This document shows positions 1 through 8,066 of a stretch of DNA of 64,000 nucleotides, one piece after another (the stretch's first letter is position 1; each line of letters begins with the position of its first letter). Made by a program: the position numbers and the translations under genes. Source of the DNA: Kaistia granuli DSM 23481. Lineage in GTDB: Bacteria; Pseudomonadota; Alphaproteobacteria; Rhizobiales; Kaistiaceae. The stretch spans positions 1-64,000 of the forward strand of contig NZ_AQYH01000010.1 of NCBI RefSeq assembly GCF_000380505.1, given 5' to 3'. The notes under the pieces were generated by a model, which was not told where the DNA came from, did no database searches, and was given only the letters and a program-made list of their open reading frames with translations.

Positions 1-328
1 CGTCGCGCGCAGCCTACTGGCGCTGATGCCGGAACTCGGCACCCTCACCCGGCGACAGGCCGCGAGCCTGGCCGGCTTGGCCCCGCATCCGCGCGATTCC
101 GGCAACACCAGCCGGCACCGCACCATGCGCGGCGGACGCACCGAACTCAGGCCTTTGCTGTTCATGGCCGCCCTCAGCGCGGCCAGGGCCAACCCCGGCC
201 TGCGCGACTTCTACCGAAGCCTATGCGCCGCCGGAAAGCCAAAGCGCCTCGCGCTCGCAGCCGTCGCCAGAAAACTCGTCGTCCTTGCCAACGCCTTGCT
301 CAAACCAGATGCAACAGAACTGACTTGA
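1..328 (+). mobile_element. IS110-family transposase, 3' fragment cut by window edge
   Basis: The frame is open from the first bases of the window and ends at a stop at 326-328, so only about 108 C-terminal residues are visible. They match the conserved C-terminal block of IS116/IS110/IS902 transposases: 'LAGLAPHPRDSG', then 'MRGGRTELRPLLFMAAL', then a helix ending 'RKLVVLANALL'. In this family the C-terminal domain carries the catalytic serine, here probably the Ser of the DSG segment. IS110 elements lack long terminal inverted repeats, so an exact right end cannot be read. Whether the element is intact depends on sequence to the left of the window. Confidence 0.85.
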
Positions 329-361
329 TGACGTATAGTTCTTCGCCTTTTCAAATAGATA

Positions 362-1882
362 CTACCGAAGCGCCGCGCTGGCCGTCGCTTCGGTGACGGC
401 ATGGATCGCCGCCGCCGCATCGACGAGACCGGCGCCGAAGATGTCGTCGCGGCCGGGCTTGCCGAGGTCGCGGGCCGTCTTGGTCAGGATGGCGCGGACC
501 GCATCAGGCGCGAGCGTGGGCTGGCGTTCGAGCAGCAGCGCCGCGATCCCGCTCACCTGCGCCGCCGCGAAGGACGTGCCGGAAACCTGCTCATAGGTCC
601 CGTTCGGCGCCGTCGTCAGGATGTCGACGCCGGGGGCTGCCAGCGCGATATAGCCGCCGCGATTGGCGGATTTGTAGATTGCATCGGCCGGATCGGTCGC
701 CGTCACGGCGATAACGGCGGGATGTGCCGCGGGAAAGGCCGGACCCGCCTTCGGGCCGCCATTGCCGGCGGCCGCCACCAGCACGATGCCCCGGTCCTGC
801 GCGGCCGCGAGGCCGGCGGACAGCAGTGTGTCCTCCGGACCGGCGAAGCTCAGATTGACGACGCGCGCGCCGGCACCGGCGGCCTTGTCGAGGCTCTTCA
901 GGATGTCGAGGGTCGAACCCCGGGCGGCGGAACCGTCAGGTGAGAGAAAGCTGTCGAAGGCGAGGATGCGGACTTTCGGCGCGGCGCTGACGAGGCGCTG
1001 ATGGGCGGCGATCACACCGGCGATCGCCGTGCCGTGCGAGCCGATGGTGCGGGCCGGGCTGGCCGGGTCGAGCGTGCCGGCGAGTTCGGGATGGCTGCCG
1101 TCGATGCCGGAATCGATCACCGCGACCAGGATGGATTGGCCTTCTGCAACCGCATGGGCCTCGGCAAGGCGGAGCTTCGCCGGTGCATATTGTACGCTGG
1201 CGAGATCGCCTTTGGCGGCCCCTTCCGGTTCAGATTGAAGGGCAAACAGATGGTTCAACTCGCTGGAAAGGATTGTCTTTTCAGATCGGAGCTCTCGCAG
1301 GGTGCGCTCGCTGCTGCTGCCCTTGGCGACGCGGGCGCGGACGATCGTCGTGCCGGTCAGATCGAGTTCAACGGTTTCGAGCCGCGTCAGCCGATGCCGC
1401 TTCAGGATCGTCTCGGTTGCCTCGGGCGAGGCGGTGGCGAACAGGATTTCGCCGGTGACATGCGGACCGACGGCAGCCACCGCGACCGGTCTGGCGCTGC
1501 GTTCCGGTGACTTCCGGGCCGTCGACCGGGTCGATTTTGCCGGTTTCGTCGGCTTGCTCGCCTGGGTCCTGGGCTTCGCTTTCCGAGCGGCGGGGCGTTC
1601 GTAGTCCCGCGGCGGCGCCACTTCGCGGTCGCCAAATCCGCCTGCGTTCCCAAGCCCATAGACGATCGCCGGGGCCATCAGGATGACGGGCTGGCCGCGA
1701 TCGGGACGTCGCGGCTGGTCCGGCCGCTCAGGACGAGGGCGCTTCTGGCGCCGGCGCCAGTCGTCTTCACCATTGGCCGATTGCGCGACCAGCATCCGTT
1801 CCACCGCGAAGACGCGCGGTATCGGTATCGTCGCCAGCAGGGCGAAGGCGATGGCGATCCGTGCGAAATGGCGCGTCGACAT
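362..1882 (-). CDS. Secreted S8 (subtilisin-like) serine protease
   Basis: The 506-residue protein has an N-terminal signal peptide (residues 1-26, cleavage probably after VFA). A basic, Pro/Arg/Lys-rich low-complexity region spans about 40-130 and a possible propeptide-like segment spans about 140-230. The S8 catalytic domain follows. The triad is visible as Asp257 (AVIDSGIDGSHPEL), His283 (GSHGTAIAGV) and Ser437 (SGTSFAAAQVSG), with the oxyanion Asn374 in AAGNGG, so it should be an active endopeptidase outside the cytoplasm. It lies 60 bp downstream of the anti-sigma gene on the same strand, so sigma, anti-sigma and protease probably form one operon. The substrate is unknown. A role in cleaving the anti-sigma factor is conceivable but is not shown by the sequence. 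Confidence 0.88.
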   Translation of the reverse strand: MSTRHFARIAIAFALLATIPIPRVFAVERMLVAQSANGEDDWRRRQKRPRPERPDQPRRPDRGQPVILMAPAIVYGLGNAGGFGDREVAPPRDYERPAARKAKPRTQASKPTKPAKSTRSTARKSPERSARPVAVAAVGPHVTGEILFATASPEATETILKRHRLTRLETVELDLTGTTIVRARVAKGSSSERTLRELRSEKTILSSELNHLFALQSEPEGAAKGDLASVQYAPAKLRLAEAHAVAEGQSILVAVIDSGIDGSHPELAGTLDPASPARTIGSHGTAIAGVIAAHQRLVSAAPKVRILAFDSFLSPDGSAARGSTLDILKSLDKAAGAGARVVNLSFAGPEDTLLSAGLAAAQDRGIVLVAAAGNGGPKAGPAFPAAHPAVIAVTATDPADAIYKSANRGGYIALAAPGVDILTTAPNGTYEQVSGTSFAAAQVSGIAALLLERQPTLAPDAVRAILTKTARDLGKPGRDDIFGAGLVDAAAAIHAVTEATASAALR

Positions 1883-1942
1883 GGTGTCGCTCCCGGTGAG
1901 AAGCCATTGAAATGGAACGTCGAACCCAGTCTGGACCGGTCG

Positions 1943-2620
1943 TCAGGGCGCCGCTATGACCAGCTTCACCACGCCCTTGGAGTTGGCGAGCGTCTCCTGG
2001 ACGATCTGGCGCTCCTCGGCGCTCAGGCTTTCCTCGCCGATCCGGAGCTTGAACAGCCCGCCGGCGCGGGGACCGTCGACGATGGTGGCGTTGAGCGAGG
2101 TGATCAGCCTCTCGATGTCACCCGCTTTGGCGGCCGGCTCGAAGGCGACGAGCAGATAGGCGCCGGCGGGGTTAACAGCCCCCTCGCCGGAGGCGGTCTG
2201 GTAACCTCCCGTTACCCCGCGGCTCCCGATCTGGTTGCCGACGATGCCGCCGAGCACGAGCAGCACCAGCGCGGCTGCGGCGGCGCCCATTCCGAGCTGC
2301 GGCGCGGTCAACGCGGCGAGCCGTTCGCCGATCGATCCGAACAGGCGCTCGACCCAGGAAGGTTGCCGGGCGGGAGCGGATTTTCCGATCTCGGCGAACA
2401 GCCGGTCGGCCATCCGCGACGAGGGCAGGGGCATCGCCTCGGCGCTGGCGATCGTCTCCAGCCGCTCTTCCTCGATGCGTTCGAGCTGGGCGCGGAGCAG
2501 TGGGTCGCCAGCGAGTGCCGCCTCGACATCGCGCCGCTCGGCCGGGGATAGCGTGCCGGCGGCATACCAGGGCAGCAGCGCCTCGATCCGTCCGGGTTCG
2601 TCCATCTTGTCGCTGGTCAT
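1943..2620 (-). CDS. Membrane-anchored anti-sigma factor
   Basis: I chose the ATG at 2620. It overlaps the sigma-factor stop in an ATGA arrangement and has a GAGG ribosome-binding site; a TTG six bases upstream is also possible. The 225-residue product has a cytoplasmic N-terminal anti-sigma domain (LLPWYAAGTLSPAERRDVE), one transmembrane helix around residues 112-130 and a periplasmic C-terminal domain of about 90 residues. The N-terminal block resembles the 'putative zinc finger' anti-sigma family, but the usual CxxC cysteines are absent (GDPLLRAQL at that place), so zinc-dependent sensing is unlikely. Gene overlap and order make it the partner of the adjacent ECF sigma factor. Confidence 0.8.
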   Translation of the reverse strand: MTSDKMDEPGRIEALLPWYAAGTLSPAERRDVEAALAGDPLLRAQLERIEEERLETIASAEAMPLPSSRMADRLFAEIGKSAPARQPSWVERLFGSIGERLAALTAPQLGMGAAAAALVLLVLGGIVGNQIGSRGVTGGYQTASGEGAVNPAGAYLLVAFEPAAKAGDIERLITSLNATIVDGPRAGGLFKLRIGEESLSAEERQIVQETLANSKGVVKLVIAAP

Positions 2621-3177
2621 GGCCAACCTCTATCCAGTCCGGCTTCCCGGCAGAGTTCCGACAGCCGCTTGCGGGCATGGAACACGCGGGTCTTCACCGT
2701 GTTCTCCGGTATGCCGACGATGCGGCTGACATCCTCGATCGACTGTTCCTGGTAGTAGACGAGGTCGATCGCCTCGCGGTGCTCCGGCGACAGCCGGTCG
2801 ATGCAGGCGCGCAGAACGCCGGCCTTGTCGGTCTTCTGCAGGGTTACTTCCGGCGTGTCGTCCTGGTCCTCGATCGTCTCGGCGAACGCGTCGTCGAGCG
2901 GCGCCTCGGTGCGGCGGCGGAGCGCCGAATAGGCCTTGAAGCGGGCGATCGACAGCAGCCAGGTCGAAACGCTGGATCGACCCTCGAAACGGGCCGCCTG
3001 GCGCCAGACATCGAGGAAGACCTCGGTGACGATGTCCTCGGCGATATCCTCGCGCCGGACCAGCCGGAGCACGAAGCGGTGGACGCGCAAATGATGGGCG
3101 GCGAACAGCGACCGCATCGCGGTCTGGTCGCCCTTGGCGATCCGCGCCAGAAGTGGCTCGTCCTCAGTTCCGACCAT
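2617..3177 (-). CDS. ECF-type RNA polymerase sigma factor
   Basis: The 186-residue protein has the two-domain ECF layout. Region 2 occupies about residues 20-90 (AEDIVTEVFLDVWRQA, then TWLLSIARFKAYSALRR). Region 4 occupies about 125-178 (LSPEHREAIDLVYYQEQSIEDVSRIVGIPENTVKTRVFHARKRL), with a clear helix-turn-helix. It should direct core RNA polymerase to a small regulon under control of the overlapping anti-sigma gene. The operon order is sigma, anti-sigma, secreted protease. I did not find a convincing ECF promoter motif pair in front of it, so autoregulation is not demonstrated. Confidence 0.92.
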   Translation of the reverse strand: MVGTEDEPLLARIAKGDQTAMRSLFAAHHLRVHRFVLRLVRREDIAEDIVTEVFLDVWRQAARFEGRSSVSTWLLSIARFKAYSALRRRTEAPLDDAFAETIEDQDDTPEVTLQKTDKAGVLRACIDRLSPEHREAIDLVYYQEQSIEDVSRIVGIPENTVKTRVFHARKRLSELCREAGLDRGWP

Positions 3178-3304
3178 GGGAGGCCCCGTCCTTCCCGCTT
3201 CCTGCGGAGAGCGTGGCGGCAGGCAGGCCCGCGGTCAACTCTCGCTTGAAGGGCCGTGCGGGCGGCGGATCCTGCCCGCCGCCCGCTCGTTGGCGCATCC
3301 CGGA

Positions 3305-3673
3305 TCAATCGCAGACGACGACGCGCTTCCAGACCCGACCGACGCCGGGGACGAAGACCCGCTTGCGGACCTTGTAGCATTCTTGGGCAGCGCCGGCGTA
3401 GACGGGGATGCCGATATAGATGCCGCCGCCCCAGCCACCGCCCCAGCCGCGATTGCCCCAGCCGCCGTGGCCGCCACCATGGCCGTGACCGCCATGCCCG
3501 CCACCATGGCCACCGCCGTGTCCGCCGCCATGACCGCCGCTGAAGCCGCCGGGGCCGCCATGTCCGGGCGCCGCGCTGGCGCTGCTGGTCGAAAGGACCG
3601 AGGCGGTGGTGATGGTTGCGATGGCCAGCGCTGCGACGGTGGCGGTGGTGCGGATCGTGTTGAGAATGGTCAT
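3305..3673 (-). CDS. Gly/His-rich secreted protein of unknown function
   Basis: The start at 3673 is preceded by AGGGAGATCCAAG, a good ribosome-binding site; a longer frame begins at 3727 but lacks one. The 122-residue product has a signal peptide (about residues 1-34, Ala/Thr/Ser-rich, ending SASA). A segment dominated by Gly and His (GGHGGGHGGGHGG-type repeats) follows. The C-terminal domain of about 45 residues ends in CYKVRKRVFVPGVGRVWKRV and contains two cysteines. Such His/Gly tracts can bind divalent metals or be structural in the envelope; neither is proven here. It lies 127 bp upstream of the sigma-factor gene on the same strand and could be a target or an upstream member of that locus. 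Confidence 0.7.
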   Translation of the reverse strand: MTILNTIRTTATVAALAIATITTASVLSTSSASAAPGHGGPGGFSGGHGGGHGGGHGGGHGGHGHGGGHGGWGNRGWGGGWGGGIYIGIPVYAGAAQECYKVRKRVFVPGVGRVWKRVVVCD

Positions 3674-3953
3674 CTTGGATCTCCCTCTGGAACCCTGGGA
3701 TCCGCCCGTTGCGGCCCCGATGACCATTGGTCGTGGCGAGGCGGGAAAAGGTTCACGCCCGTCGACGATTTTTCGAACTTTTCTTGGCGAACGCCGGAAA
3801 AGCGCCGATTTCGGCCCGTAGACCGGGTGCGGGGCTTGACCCCGGCGCCAGCATCTTCATCGTCGGGAGCTTGACGCTGCGTCCGGATTCTCGGTCTTGC
3901 GCAGCCAGCCGATCTCCTCCGAGAAGCCAATCGAGCTACGACAGGTCTCCCTG

Positions 3954-5105
3954 ATGGCATCCTCCGACATGGCAGCGACCAGCGTTCCCGGCGCTTCCGA
4001 ACAGCTTTCGACCCGCATCGCCTTCTTCATCGCCGGCTTCGGCATGGCCGCCTGGGCGCCGCTGGTGCCGTTCGCCAAGGCGCGCGCCGGGCTGGACGAC
4101 GGTGCACTCGGCCTGCTGCTGCTCTGCCTCGGCGCCGGCTCGATCGTCGCCATGCCGCTTTCGGGCGCGCTCGCGGCGCGCTTCGGCTGCCGGCGGGTGA
4201 TCATCGCGGGATCGCTGATGCTGTGCCTGGCGCTGCCGCTGCTGGCAACCCTGTCGAGCTTCGCCGCGCTGGTGCCGGCCCTGCTTCTGTTCGGCGCCGG
4301 TGTCGGGCTCGTCGATTGCGTCGTCAACATCCAGGCGGTCATCGTCGAGCGCGCCAGCGGCCGCACCATGATGTCGGGCTTCCACGGCCTGTTCAGCGTC
4401 GGCGGCATCATCGGCGCCGGCGGCGTCAGCCTGGCGATGGCGCTCGGCGCGTCGCCCTTCGTCGCCGCGCTGCTGGTCGTCGCTCTCGTCCTCGTCGCCA
4501 TCACCAGCGCCGCGCCCAACCTGCTGTCCTATGGCAGCAGCAGCGGCGGCCCCGCCTTCGCCGTGCCGCATGGCATTGTGCTGTTCATCGGCGTGCTCTG
4601 CTTCATCGTCTTCCTGACGGAGGGCGCCGTGCTCGACTGGAGCGCGGTGTTCCTGATCCAGGTGCGCGACATCGATCCAACCCATGCCGGCCTCGGCTAC
4701 GCCGCCTTCGCCGTCACCATGACGATCGGCCGGCTGACCGGCGACTGGATCGTGCGCCATGTTGGCCGCGGCAACATCATCATCTTCGGTGGCCTCTGCG
4801 CCGCCGCCGGACTGGCGCTAGCGACGCTGGTGCCGTCCTGGGAGGCGGGGCTTCTCGGCTATGCGCTGGTCGGCGCCGGCTGTTCCAATGTCGTGCCGGT
4901 GCTCTACAGCGCGATCGGCCGCCAGAACACCATGCCGGAGCATATCGCCATCCCCGCCGTGACGACGCTCGGCTATGCCGGCATCCTGGCCGGCCCGGCG
5001 GCGATCGGCTTCGTCGCCCATGCCTCGAGCCTGACGGTTGCCTTCCTGATCATCGCGGCGTTGCTGGTCGGCGTCGCTGCCAGCAGTCGCTGGCTCCGCC
5101 TCTAG
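3954..5105 (+). CDS. MFS transporter, YbjJ/FucP-like
   Basis: The ATG at 3954 gives 383 residues; a TTG at 3897 would add 19 residues without hydrophobic character, so I prefer the ATG. The protein has about 12 hydrophobic helices. It begins STRIAFFIAGFGMAAWAPLV and has the MFS loop-2/3 type segment GALAARFGCRRVI and a second-half counterpart GRLTGDWIVRHVGRGN. This pattern resembles the YbjJ/FucP group of single-component transporters, whose substrates are sugars or unknown. The downstream isochorismatase-like hydrolase starts 48 bp later on the same strand, so the two may be co-transcribed. The substrate cannot be read from the sequence. Confidence 0.85.
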   Translation: MASSDMAATSVPGASEQLSTRIAFFIAGFGMAAWAPLVPFAKARAGLDDGALGLLLLCLGAGSIVAMPLSGALAARFGCRRVIIAGSLMLCLALPLLATLSSFAALVPALLLFGAGVGLVDCVVNIQAVIVERASGRTMMSGFHGLFSVGGIIGAGGVSLAMALGASPFVAALLVVALVLVAITSAAPNLLSYGSSSGGPAFAVPHGIVLFIGVLCFIVFLTEGAVLDWSAVFLIQVRDIDPTHAGLGYAAFAVTMTIGRLTGDWIVRHVGRGNIIIFGGLCAAAGLALATLVPSWEAGLLGYALVGAGCSNVVPVLYSAIGRQNTMPEHIAIPAVTTLGYAGILAGPAAIGFVAHASSLTVAFLIIAALLVGVAASSRWLRL

Positions 5106-5153
5106 GGCGCGGGAGAGGGGGAACGGCTCCGGCGTGTCGGGCGTTGGGTTCGC

Positions 5154-5774
5154 GTGAGCGAGATCAAATCCCCCGATTTTCCGTGGCAACCGACGGCACG
5201 CACGGTTCATCTCTGCCTCGACATGCAGGGGTTGTTCGCGCCGGACGGGCCCTGGCCGACGCCCTGGATGGAGGCCGTGCTGCCGACGATCCTTCGGATC
5301 GCGGAACATGCGCCCGAGCGCACGATTTTCACGCGCTTCATCCCGCCGCGCGCTCCTGACGACCGGCAGGGCACCTGGCGAAACTACTATCGTCTGCATA
5401 GGGAAACGACGCGGGATGTCGTCGATCCGTCGGCCCTGCGGCTTCTGCCACCGCTGGCGGCTCTGACGCCGCCCGCCATCGTAATCGACAAGCCAGTCTA
5501 TTCGGCCTTTCTCGGATCGGCCTTGCGGCAGACACTCGCCGAACGATCGGCCGACGGCCTGATCGTCACCGGGGCGGAAACGGATGTGTGTGTCCTGGCG
5601 ACCGTGCTCGACGCCGTCGATCTCGGCTATCCGGTCTATGTCGTTACCGACGCGATCTGCAGTTCGACGGACGCGTCGCACGATGCCGTGCTGACGCTCT
5701 ACCGGACCCGCTTCTACCAGCAGGTCCAGACGCTTTCGACCGAGATGGTGCTTTCGCTCTGGCCGGGGCGCTGA
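5154..5774 (+). CDS. Isochorismatase-family cysteine hydrolase
   Basis: A GTG start gives 206 residues, the usual length for this family. The catalytic triad of isochorismatase-like (nicotinamidase/N-carbamoylsarcosine amidohydrolase) hydrolases is visible: Asp23 in CLDMQGLF, Lys113 in VIDKPVYSAF and Cys146 in AETDVCVLATVLDA. The cis-peptide-like segment before the cysteine (VTGAETDV) is also typical. It is probably a cytoplasmic amide or carbamate hydrolase. No biosynthetic partner is adjacent, so the substrate stays open. The upstream MFS gene could import the substrate, which is inference from proximity only. Confidence 0.88.
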   Translation: MSEIKSPDFPWQPTARTVHLCLDMQGLFAPDGPWPTPWMEAVLPTILRIAEHAPERTIFTRFIPPRAPDDRQGTWRNYYRLHRETTRDVVDPSALRLLPPLAALTPPAIVIDKPVYSAFLGSALRQTLAERSADGLIVTGAETDVCVLATVLDAVDLGYPVYVVTDAICSSTDASHDAVLTLYRTRFYQQVQTLSTEMVLSLWPGR

Positions 5775-5802
5775 GCCCGCGACGTCGCACCGGAATCCGA
5801 CC

Positions 5803-6063
5803 TCAGACCCCCATAAGCTCCGGATCGCAGGAAAGAACTTCGGCGATCGCTTCCCGTTCCTCCGGCATCAGGTCGCTGCCCCGTTCGGCCAGCATGATGA
5901 TGATCAGGTCGACGCCGGAGCGTTCGCTGAGTTCGGCGCAAGTGAGCCCGCGCCATTGCCGCAGCGCGGTCAGGGTCGACATGCCGTCACCGATCGTCGC
6001 CATGACGCCTTCCGGCAGATATCCGAACGACGCCCGGCTGATGTCCGCAGATTGAATGGCCAT
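5803..6063 (-). CDS. Small helix-turn-helix (XRE-like) protein
   Basis: The start at 6063 is set by a strong AGGAGG nine bases upstream. The 86-residue product carries a segment resembling a Cro/C1-type helix-turn-helix at about residues 28-80 (TLTALRQWRGLTCAELSERSGV, then an acidic helix ending EVLSCDPELM). The usual second-helix pattern is degenerate, with IIIMLAERGSDL in the recognition region, so DNA binding is only probable. It is convergent with the isochorismatase gene and divergent from the DUF4142 gene. It may be a free-standing small repressor. No toxin partner is adjacent. Confidence 0.65.
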   Translation of the reverse strand: MAIQSADISRASFGYLPEGVMATIGDGMSTLTALRQWRGLTCAELSERSGVDLIIIMLAERGSDLMPEEREAIAEVLSCDPELMGV

Positions 6064-6231
6064 TGTTGCATTCCTCCTGAGCTTCAAATGCGCCAGCGCG
6101 CTTTTGGATGCATGAGTGCTGCCTCGGAGCGCAAAATGTGATCGCCTGTCGCGATCCTCGACCTAGCGGGAACGGATCACCACGCAAAAGCTTGTGAAGG
6201 CGCGGCAGGCGGGAGACGAGAGGAGGATGCC

Positions 6232-6729
6232 ATGTGGAAGCATGTCTTGATCGCGCTCGCCTTTCTCGCATCCCTGCCGGTTGCTGCCGAAGCCGCGGCT
6301 TCGGTGGGATCGACCCGTTTCGTCACCGCGGTTGCCAATGCCGGCACCTTCGAGGTGGAGGCGGCCCGGATCGCGCTGGATCGCAGCCAGAATGCCGATG
6401 TGAAGGCCTTCGCCCAGCAGATGGCTGCCGATCACGCCAAGCTGGGCGAGGCGCTGAAGGCCGCCGCTGGCGAAATTCCCATGCCAGCCAAGCTCGATGC
6501 CCGGCATGAGACCCTGCTGGCCGAGCTAAAGACGGCGCCGGCCGAGGCCTTCGACGGCACCTATGTCCGGCAGCAGCTCATGACTCACAAGGAGGCCGAG
6601 GTGGCGTTCCGGGCGGAGAGCATGAAGGGCGACGATTCCCGGCTGAAGGACTTTGCCACCGAGACGCTGCCGACCATCCAGCACCATCTGGAAATGGCGG
6701 AGGCATTGAGAAAGGCCCAGTCGGACTAG
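6232..6729 (+). CDS. DUF4142-domain secreted protein
   Basis: The ATG at 6232 follows a GAGGAGG ribosome-binding site. The 165-residue product has a signal peptide (about residues 1-22, cleavage near AEA) and an all-helical DUF4142 domain. That domain shows FVTAVANAGTFEVEAARIAL near the start, the pair QNADVKAFAQQMAADHAKL, and HKEAEVAFRAES and HHLEMAEAL at the end. The fold is ferritin-like, and paralogues are common in stress-response regulons of alphaproteobacteria. It acts in the periplasm with no known enzymatic role. Confidence 0.87.
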   Translation: MWKHVLIALAFLASLPVAAEAAASVGSTRFVTAVANAGTFEVEAARIALDRSQNADVKAFAQQMAADHAKLGEALKAAAGEIPMPAKLDARHETLLAELKTAPAEAFDGTYVRQQLMTHKEAEVAFRAESMKGDDSRLKDFATETLPTIQHHLEMAEALRKAQSD

Positions 6730-6844
6730 GTTTGACCCGCTTCGGCCGTAATCGAACCGTCGTGAAGGGCCTGGGCGAGTGGGCGGTTGGTGATCTTGTC
6801 GCGCCGTTGTTCCGGGCGACCCCAACGGTTGCCCGGAGGCGGGA

Positions 6845-7279
6845 TCACGCCCAGCTCAGCGTGATGGCCGCGAGCACCAGATAGCGGCCGACCTTGGCGA
6901 TCGTGACCAGCAGCAGGAACATCGGCAGCGGCTCGCGCAGGACGCCGGCGACGACGGTCAGCGGATCGCCGATGACCGGCGCCCAGCTCAGGAGCAGCGA
7001 CCATTTCCCGTAGCGCCGGTACCAGCCCTCGGCGCGTGCCAGTCCGGCCGGGCTGACGGGAAACCACCGCTGGTCGCGAAAGCGGGCTATGCCGCGACCG
7101 AGGAACCAGTTGATCAGTGAGCCCAGGACATTGCCGGCGCTCGCCACGCTGAGCAGTAGCCACGGCGAATAATCGGCGAGCAGCAAGCCGACCAGCACGG
7201 CTTCCGACTGCATCGGCAGGATGGTCGCGGCGGCCAGCGCCGCCAAGAACAGCCCAGTGTAGGCCGCGAGCTCGGTCAT
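6845..7279 (-). CDS. YqaA/DedA-like small membrane protein
   Basis: The chosen ATG at 7279 gives 144 residues, which begins directly with hydrophobic sequence; a longer frame upstream has Pro/Arg-rich residues typical of non-coding DNA. The protein has about four membrane segments, an inward turn GNVLGSLINWFLGRG typical of the DedA/VTT (SNARE-associated) fold, and the conserved stretch WSLLLSWAPVIGDPLTVVAGVLR. It matches the YqaA subgroup. DedA-superfamily proteins are linked to membrane lipid scrambling and proton-motive-force homeostasis; for YqaA-type members the role is not settled. It stands alone, convergent with the DUF4142 gene. Confidence 0.8.
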   Translation of the reverse strand: MTELAAYTGLFLAALAAATILPMQSEAVLVGLLLADYSPWLLLSVASAGNVLGSLINWFLGRGIARFRDQRWFPVSPAGLARAEGWYRRYGKWSLLLSWAPVIGDPLTVVAGVLREPLPMFLLLVTIAKVGRYLVLAAITLSWA

Positions 7280-7498
7280 CGGGCGATGCGGTGCCAGCGG
7301 GCGGGTGTTGCACCCGGGCGGACAAGTCGGCGGCAGGGCAAGCGGGGCTCTCGGCTGGAAGCGAAGGGACGGCGCCGGGGGGACCATACGCGGCGATGTT
7401 CCCTGCTTATGGCGTCGCCCGTCAGCTGGCAACGGCAACAGTGCGGTTTGGCATAGCTCTCGCCATTGGCATGGAGCCGGCCGTAGCCTCGTCCTCCG

Positions 7499-7971
7499 CC
7501 GTCATCCCGACGAAGGCGAGGATCCATGCAGCCGCGACTTCTGCCGGACTCCCCCGACGCTAGGCGGAAATTTTCCGCAAGCGTTCACCCTCGCCATTGC
7601 CGAGAGTGGGCCCGGTCGCGTCGGCGAGGCCGGCATCGGCGGCGATGTCGGGCGGCGTCAGGCCGTGGATGGTCACCGGCACCGCGGGCTTCGCGAGCGT
7701 CGCGGCCTGCTCGGGTGTTGCCGTATCGGCGAGCACCAGGATCGAGCCGCCAAGCTTCCCGTCTGACCTCCGCTGTCATCCCGGCGAAGGCCGGGATCCA
7801 TACACATCGGCCCGTGGCTAGTCGGCTGAGCCAAATTTTCCTGGTCGGTGCTCATGGGCCCCGGCCTTCGCCGGGGCGACGGTGCCTTGCTCACCGGCCA
7901 TGGACTGGATGGCGACATCCGGTGTTCCCTGGACCCTCCTTCGAGGCCCGGCTTCGCCGGACACCTCAGGA
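7499..7971. repeat. Cluster of REP-like palindromes
   Basis: Four palindromic units sit in a region without an intact gene. Two share the core 'gtcatcccgrcgaaggc..ggatcca' (7499-7530 and 7774-7801); the second has 8-bp arms ATCCCGGC/GCCGGGAT. A third at 7859-7876 is CCCCGGC-cttc-GCCGGGG. A fourth at 7937-7971 has outer arms TCCT..GAGG/CCTCAGGA and inner arms CCGGC/GCCGG around ttc. Such units are widespread intergenic repeats of rhizobial-type genomes. Their density here suggests a tolerant or decaying intergenic region. Confidence 0.7.
7560..7785 (-). pseudogene. 3' remnant of an unidentified protein gene
   Basis: Read on the minus strand, this stretch encodes about 65 residues with natural-looking composition (GGSILVLADTATPEQAA, then VPVTIHGLTPPDIAADAG) and ends in TAG at 7560-7562. 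An in-frame stop lies just upstream inside the REP-like palindrome at 7774-7801, and no start codon with a ribosome-binding site is present. It therefore looks like the C-terminal end of a gene whose 5' part was lost, with a repeat at the junction. I do not recognise the family. A chance open stretch in high-GC DNA remains possible. Confidence 0.35.
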
Positions 7972-8066
7972 TGTTGGCTGAGTTTGGTGGGGGAGCGGGG
8001 ACGCGCCTCTTCGGGAAGGGCGAAGACGCGCGCTGAAGTTCCAATATCGCCACGGGTTGCCCCGGC

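Noticed and set aside
1-328. Search for IS terminal inverted repeats at the right end of the transposase fragment.
   Set aside because: IS110-type elements generally lack them and none is visible near 329-361, so no element boundary is claimed.
3897-3953. TTG start that would lengthen the MFS transporter by 19 residues.
   Set aside because: The extra residues are not hydrophobic and lack a ribosome-binding site, and family members begin near the ATG at 3954.
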